A stretch of 64,000 nt of DNA from Cylicocyclus nassatus (lineage: Eukaryota; Nematoda; Chromadorea; Rhabditida; Strongylidae): assembly GCA_958299035.1 (NCBI GenBank), contig CATQJL010000112.1, forward strand, positions 50,636,491-50,700,490, written 5' to 3'. Positions 59,324-64,000 of the stretch are shown in pieces. The translations under genes and the position numbers were made by a program. The notes beneath the pieces are model-generated. The model ran no database searches and was not told the DNA's origin. It saw only the letters and a list, made by a program, of their open reading frames with translations. Positions within the stretch are counted from its first letter, which is position 1. Each line of letters starts with the position of its first letter.

Positions 59324-59631
59324 CAGTGGAGGACTGAGGGGGAAGCGGGCGGAGGGGTGCGCCCCCTCTCCGAGAGGTCACGAAATTTTTGAAATGCATT
59401 TGCATGAGTTATAATGTGCAAGTGACTTGTTTATTCCTGTAAATAATAAATAGCCCTGTAAAAAAGTTATTTGAAGGGCGTGGCTGCCATGACTAGGGGT
59501 CATGGCCCCGCAAAAATTTTGAGAGGCACCTCAAAAAAAATTTCGGAGTGCGTGGCTAACGCAACGCACTTTCATTTGAAAAAATTTTCGCCCTCCCCCC
59601 CCCCCGGACGGAGATCCTGGGACCGCCACTG
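59324..59631. mobile_element. hAT-like MITE
   Basis: The ends are CAGTGGAGG...CCGCCACTG, similar to CAGTGGCGG-type hAT termini. The flanks ATGAGTTG (59316-59323) and AGGAGTTG (59632-59639) agree at 7 of 8 positions, the hAT duplication length. It is 308 bp and non-coding, with a C-rich run near the right end. Confidence 0.55.
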
Positions 59632-59639
59632 AGGAGTTG

Positions 59640-60151
59640 GTTTACATTAGGTCAGCGGATAAATTCTGTTACGCTTTTTTATTTCGATAAAATCTAAGAA
59701 ACTTTCAAATTTTGTTATGCTCAAGGAATCTTGGCGGGGTGCAAAGTTCTACCTAGCGGTACTGTCAGGTCCGTAGTCCGTGAGCAAAAGGCCCAGTTCA
59801 TCGATGGGAGTAGTTTTATGGACATTTCTGTCACTGGCATTCCTCTAAATAGTCAATAAGAGAGGGGCAATGTAGTAATCGGGCAGGATGGTCCATAATT
59901 TGAAGCGAATTCTTAACATGAAACCCATTTTTAGAAGCATACAAAAATCATTTCCAACCTTTCCGTATCAATTCTGACACGATGCACACAAATGAAGATT
60001 TTCGATGGATTTTTGATTTATTCTTGACCTCTCGTTTTTGACATGCTAGCGGCACCAAGGTGCCGCTATGAAAAGGTAGTGCGCAACTAGTTCCAAAAAA
60101 TATAGGGCAATTAGACACGGAGGAAAAAATCAAGAAAATGCCAATTTTGAA
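59640..60151. other. No gene recognised
   Basis: A - strand reading near 59760-59860 (TTPIDELGLLLTDYGPD) looks faintly protein-like but has stops on both sides. Nothing else is supported. Confidence 0.25.
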
Positions 60152-62796
60152 TCTTATATTAGGTTGTCCGGAAATTAATGCAGGTTTCAGCAAATGCATT
60201 TCAAAAGGATCGTTCTTCTGTATATGTGCATCTTTCTACAAACTTCGCATACTATAAGAAACCTCTCTTCATGCTCTCTCTTATATGTACTACATCTACA
60301 ATCAACTTCGTTTGTTCAGAATCTACAACCATCCGAAGATGAAGCTTCAGATCACAAAATTTACCTTCTGCATTATTTTGGCTTGAACTTATTTGTTAAG
60401 AAGGGTATTTCTATGATAATATGGCTGAAGCAAGATATTGAGTAAATCTACAAAATAAATAATAGCACTTCCTCAAAACTATTGTGAGAGCAGAGAAATT
60501 GAGGCTTTATCATGAATAATAGTCGCGGCGAATCCATGGCGTAGAAAACTTTTTTTAAAGAAAGCAACCGTGAAAATCTCTCCTCGTGCTTGAAGAGTGA
60601 GGCCAGCGCTGTCAGACATCATTTAAACTGGTAACTCTCAGGTTTTATTTTTGTTGAGCTAATAAAAAAACCAAAATTATCGGAAGTCGCGTCCGCGGTT
60701 GAAATACCGAAAGAATGGAAAATTTTGATTCCATATTTTTCTTTTGCAAGGAATCCTTTAAAAATTTTCTGCATAGCTGTATATGTAGTACTGGTCTGAA
60801 TATAAGCTGCAGAAGTTTCTCGCTGAATACTCATATCCGATAGGAGTTTACAAATTGCCAAATATGACCTTGTTAAAGAAAAATCTTCTTACTTTCTGGT
60901 TTCCAGCAATTGCTTGTTGGAGCTACAGAAATAAGTGGGCATGCTTTAGATAGGCAAAGAAATACTGATCAGAGCAGTTTCTACCTCATTTCAAAATATG
61001 CAAATTCGAAGGAGTTATGACGCTTTGAAGTGAGAATTTGCAAAACCTGCACTAACTTCCGGACAACCTAATATATAAAGCTGAATGTCTGTTTGTCTGT
61101 CTGTATGTACGTATGTTCCGGATAGAAAATTTTATTTCTGAACCGATCCGGGCCAAACTTTGCACACATAAACGTCGAGGCGGGCAGGTGTCACAGGCTA
61201 CTTTTCGTCATCGATCGATATCGATTTTATCGATTTTTATCGATTTTTTTGCAGAGTTTACCTAAGGGCTGGGAGTTGGCGCAGGGGTAATCGAGCATGC
61301 TGATTACGAGTGCAATACTAGTTTGGCGCTATCCCGGCCCCAAAATTTTTTTGTCGTAAAGCTTGCTTAAACTTCGTCTGTAAGGGTTATCTTACGCTGA
61401 TTACAGATATCACACTTTCTCCGCAGACGTCTCCCCGTGTAGTTGCGATAGGTGTACGGTAGGAAGTCAAAATCATGAATTTGGCTGGAGTTCGGTTCAG
61501 AGAGCTCATTCGACATGCTGATTACGAATATCATACTCTGTCTGCATATTGGGACCTTTTCATCGAGTTATGGTGGTTGTACGGTATGGGATCGAAAACA
61601 TAGATTTGCTCTAAACTTCGTCTAGGGTGGTCATTTGGCGCGCTGAAAATGAATATCATGCTGATTTCGCAGGATAGGCCATCTTCTTGGGTACGGTGAG
61701 TGTACAGTAGGTGAGTCGCAGTTCCAGATTTGCTTAAAACCTTACCTGGAACGGTTTACAAGCATGCTGCTTATGAATATGATGCTTGCTCGCTGACATG
61801 ACGCATTATTGTGAAGTTACGGTGAGTTGCCGGGTTTGAATGGACATTTTTTTCTTTGGGGCCAATTTAGATCCCCAGATATTCACGAAACGGGGAAACG
61901 ATTGTTTTGCATGGCGGTCCCCAGCGCCATCCCGATACCTGTCCCAACGCGTAACGCACGCGGCAAATCTCCCCCCACCTGTTCTTTGTTTGGGCAAAAG
62001 CCGCCGAAGGGTGTATCGCGCGCGGCAGTGGTCCTATAAGGAAAGCATTAGTGGGAAACTTTTATACCACACGAATTGCCTTTATCGTGGGCACTGGGCA
62101 CGATATTTTTGAAACAGCACTTTAGGTGACCCCCTGCCAAGGTTTCAGGCAGGTTCATGATTTTTAGCCGCTGCCGTGTACCTACCGTAACTCTGCGAAA
62201 AGGTCTCAAAACGTAACGAGAGTGTTCTAATCGTGGTCAAAAGGTCGAGTCTTTCTAGACCGAGTTTCAGCCAAAACTGAGATTTTGCCCCTCTGCAGTA
62301 TACCTATCATAACTCAGTGAAAACGCCCCAAAATGCCAAGGAAGTGCGATATTCGTAATCAGCATGTTAATTAGCCTCCCTAAGCAAAGTTTCAGCGAAA
62401 TCCATGGTTTTAGCTGCTTACGTGTACCCACCGTAGACCCAAAAATAACGCTATCGCGCGAAATGACTACGATATTTCATCAGCGGCTCGAATAACCCCA
62501 TATACCGAGTTTGAGCAAGATTTATCACAAATATATTTTGGGGCCCGGATAGCCGAATAACGCAATCAGTTTTTAGAATTGTCTTTACTTTTATCGATTT
62601 TATTGATTTTTTTCGCAAAGTTTGAGCTACGTGGCTGGGGGTTGGTGAGGGAGGTAGGTGAGCATACTGATTACTAACATAGCGGGAATAGGGAATTGCA
62701 TGTAGAAGTGAGCACAAAGAAAGATTGTACATAGATAGGAATGGAACACCTTTATCGTTTTTGAAAGAGCGGGGCGGAGCTGGGTAAGCCAGCTAG
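60152..62796 (+). mobile_element. Helitron-like element carrying a mariner-type insertion
   Basis: The 5' end TCTTATA is at 60152, then 913 bp of mariner-type DNA, then TATATAAAGCTGAATGTCTG. The 3' end is GGGCGGAGC...GCCAGCTAG at 62796, although the next base is A rather than the expected T. Without the insertion it is about 1.73 kb. It matches the split Helitron at 49726-58430 along its whole length. It has no Rep/helicase; the short ORFs are chance. Confidence 0.8.
60159..61071. mobile_element. mariner-type element inside the Helitron 5' end
   Basis: Inverted ends TTAGGTTGTCCGGAAATTAA...TTCCGGACAACCTAA, with TA on each side (60157-60158, 61072-61073). Taking it out restores TCTTATATATAAAGC exactly. 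It is 913 bp, almost the same size as the mariner-type element at 9427, with similar but not identical ends, and no transposase was read. Confidence 0.8.
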
Positions 62797-63361
62797 AGTA
62801 TTTATAAACTTTTCGTGAATCTTGCTGCTATTTTTTGCTGCATCAGTCATACTGTTTTGCACGCCCTGTCGTGCTCCAAATGGAGCAAAATTGAAGATCT
62901 GGAGAGGTTCCTGAATTTTTCAAAAGTTTACAAGAAAAGTACAATAGAAATTATCCACCAACCTAATATTTTCAATATCAGAAAAGATCTTTGAAGTAGA
63001 GAACTACACATAATTTGAAATACGAATTTCAAATTATGGAACAAATGCTGTAAAATGTCGAAACCTATTCCCAAGCTTCATTCGCCGAAGTTAGAATTCT
63101 TGCGATGCCGTGTGCAACAACACGCTATTTAACTTCGAAACTATTTTGTAGAATTCGGCTTTAAACTGAGCTCCAAATTGACGTAAACAATAGAAATATC
63201 TCAGATATGTACTACATCTGATAGTTGAGTTTGTCTTATGTACTAAGTTACCAAAGCTTTGAGCTCGCAAACAAAAATTGTTTAATTTTAATTGTTAATA
63301 AAAGTAAACTTCATGCGACAAGATTCACAAATTTTAAGACGTAGGGCTCTGTTTGTTGAGT
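62797..63361. other. No gene; single mariner-type end near 62944-62967
   Basis: CCACCAACCTAATA at about 62957 resembles the right end of the 9427-10337 element, but no left end was found, so this is at most a remnant. The rest is A/T-rich and unassigned. Confidence 0.35.
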
Positions 63362-63363
63362 TA

Positions 63364-63640
63364 CAGTCGAGTCATTTCATATGGTCATGTGTATCATTGC
63401 ACACACAGTCCACCTTTGTCGTCTCCATCCTGGATGTGCATTCCCACAAACGCAAGAAACTTACCGAGTATTATCGATTACATTAATTTGAGGTGATTAG
63501 TGCCTCAAAAGGGAGGGAAATGTTAAGAACACATTGTAAACACTTACCCGAAGGGTTGTTTCTCCAACGAATCCAGGATGGGAATGCTAAAGGTGGACTG
63601 TGTGCAATGACACACATGACCATATGAAATGATTCAACTG
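63364..63640. mobile_element. Tc1-like MITE
   Basis: Inverted ends CAGTCGAGTCATTTCATATG...CATATGAAATGATTCAACTG, similar for about 70 bp, with TA on both sides (63362-63363, 63641-63642). It is 277 bp with no coding capacity. The unit reads like a hairpin with a loop of about 140 bp. Confidence 0.7.
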
Positions 63641-63642
63641 TA

Positions 63643-64000
63643 TAGTCTTTTCTGCAAGGGCGAAGTAGTAGAAGTAAAAAAAAAACAGGGGTATCCTAAA
63701 AGTATAGTAAGTTTCAACTCAATTTAGGCGGAAATTGGACTGGCGAGAGTCCGCTTCGCAACGATTCGCGCCGTTTTGCAGTCTGCGTCTCTTTATTCTA
63801 CTCTATCTCGCTGAGCCAACAGCAATGCGGACGCGCTGCTCCACTTGGAATGTTTCGCTTACCCCGGGTTGAAAAAGACTTTATGAAATCACTTGATTAT
63901 TAATATCTCTACTCCCAAGAAGTCTTTTGGTTACGTCAAGGGATCTTCGAGCTGATTTGAACTGTATTTGCAGTACGGAGCAAACCACTAGTCGTTCTTT
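63643..64000. other. No gene recognised
   Basis: Unassigned to the end of the window. Confidence 0.3.

Overview
The window looks like a repeat-rich piece of a nematode genome. Three things point there. One host gene is clear, a multi-exon cathepsin B-like cysteine protease with TTTTCAG-type splice acceptors. A BEL/Pao element carries remains of a phlebovirus-Gc-type envelope gene, a combination known from nematode BEL elements. The Gypsy pol genes resemble the kind common in nematodes. The species cannot be told from sequence alone, and no prokaryotic features are present.

Layout. 0.2-3.7 kb: a decayed CR1/Jockey-type LINE (+), split by unassigned DNA and a palindromic Helitron. 3.7-9.4 kb: mostly unassigned, with one likely host exon (about 6.87-7.21 kb, -) and a hairpin-rich MITE (7.9-8.5 kb). 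9.4-10.3 kb: a mariner-type deletion derivative. 10.5-14.5 kb: a nearly full-length LINE (-) with ORF1, endonuclease and RT, frameshifted. 14.5-14.9 kb: a second palindromic Helitron. 15.6-18.05 kb: a large inverted repeat with tandem repeats. 18.4-24.9 kb: the cathepsin B gene (-), whose introns hold a Tc1-like end, a MITE fragment and a foldback element. 26.37-26.5 kb: a possible last exon of another gene.

27.0-45.65 kb is a three-level LTR-retrotransposon nest, all on the - strand, each level bounded by a perfect 5-bp target duplication. Gypsy A (27027-45650, TSD CATAT) is split inside its RT by a BEL/Pao element (29575-43214, TSD GAGAT). The BEL element is split inside its env remnant by Gypsy B (31855-36550, TSD CTGGC). 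The BEL element also has a 350-codon accessory ORF between env and the 3' LTR, with a coiled coil, an acidic region and C-terminal zinc knuckles, directly behind a TTTTCAG splice acceptor. This is the most unusual item in the window.

49.7-58.4 kb is a second nest: a Helitron (+) holds a LINE (-), which holds a Penelope-like element with about 490-bp inverted pseudo-LTRs, each carrying a hammerhead-ribozyme-like core. 60.15-62.8 kb: a Helitron with a mariner-type element inserted in its first bases. Smaller DNA elements (PIF/Harbinger-like, hAT-like and Tc1-like MITEs) lie at 47.8, 59.3 and 63.4 kb.

Almost all coding capacity here is transposon-derived. The protease gene is the only host gene I can name. 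Splice sites, repeat ends and target duplications were read by eye.
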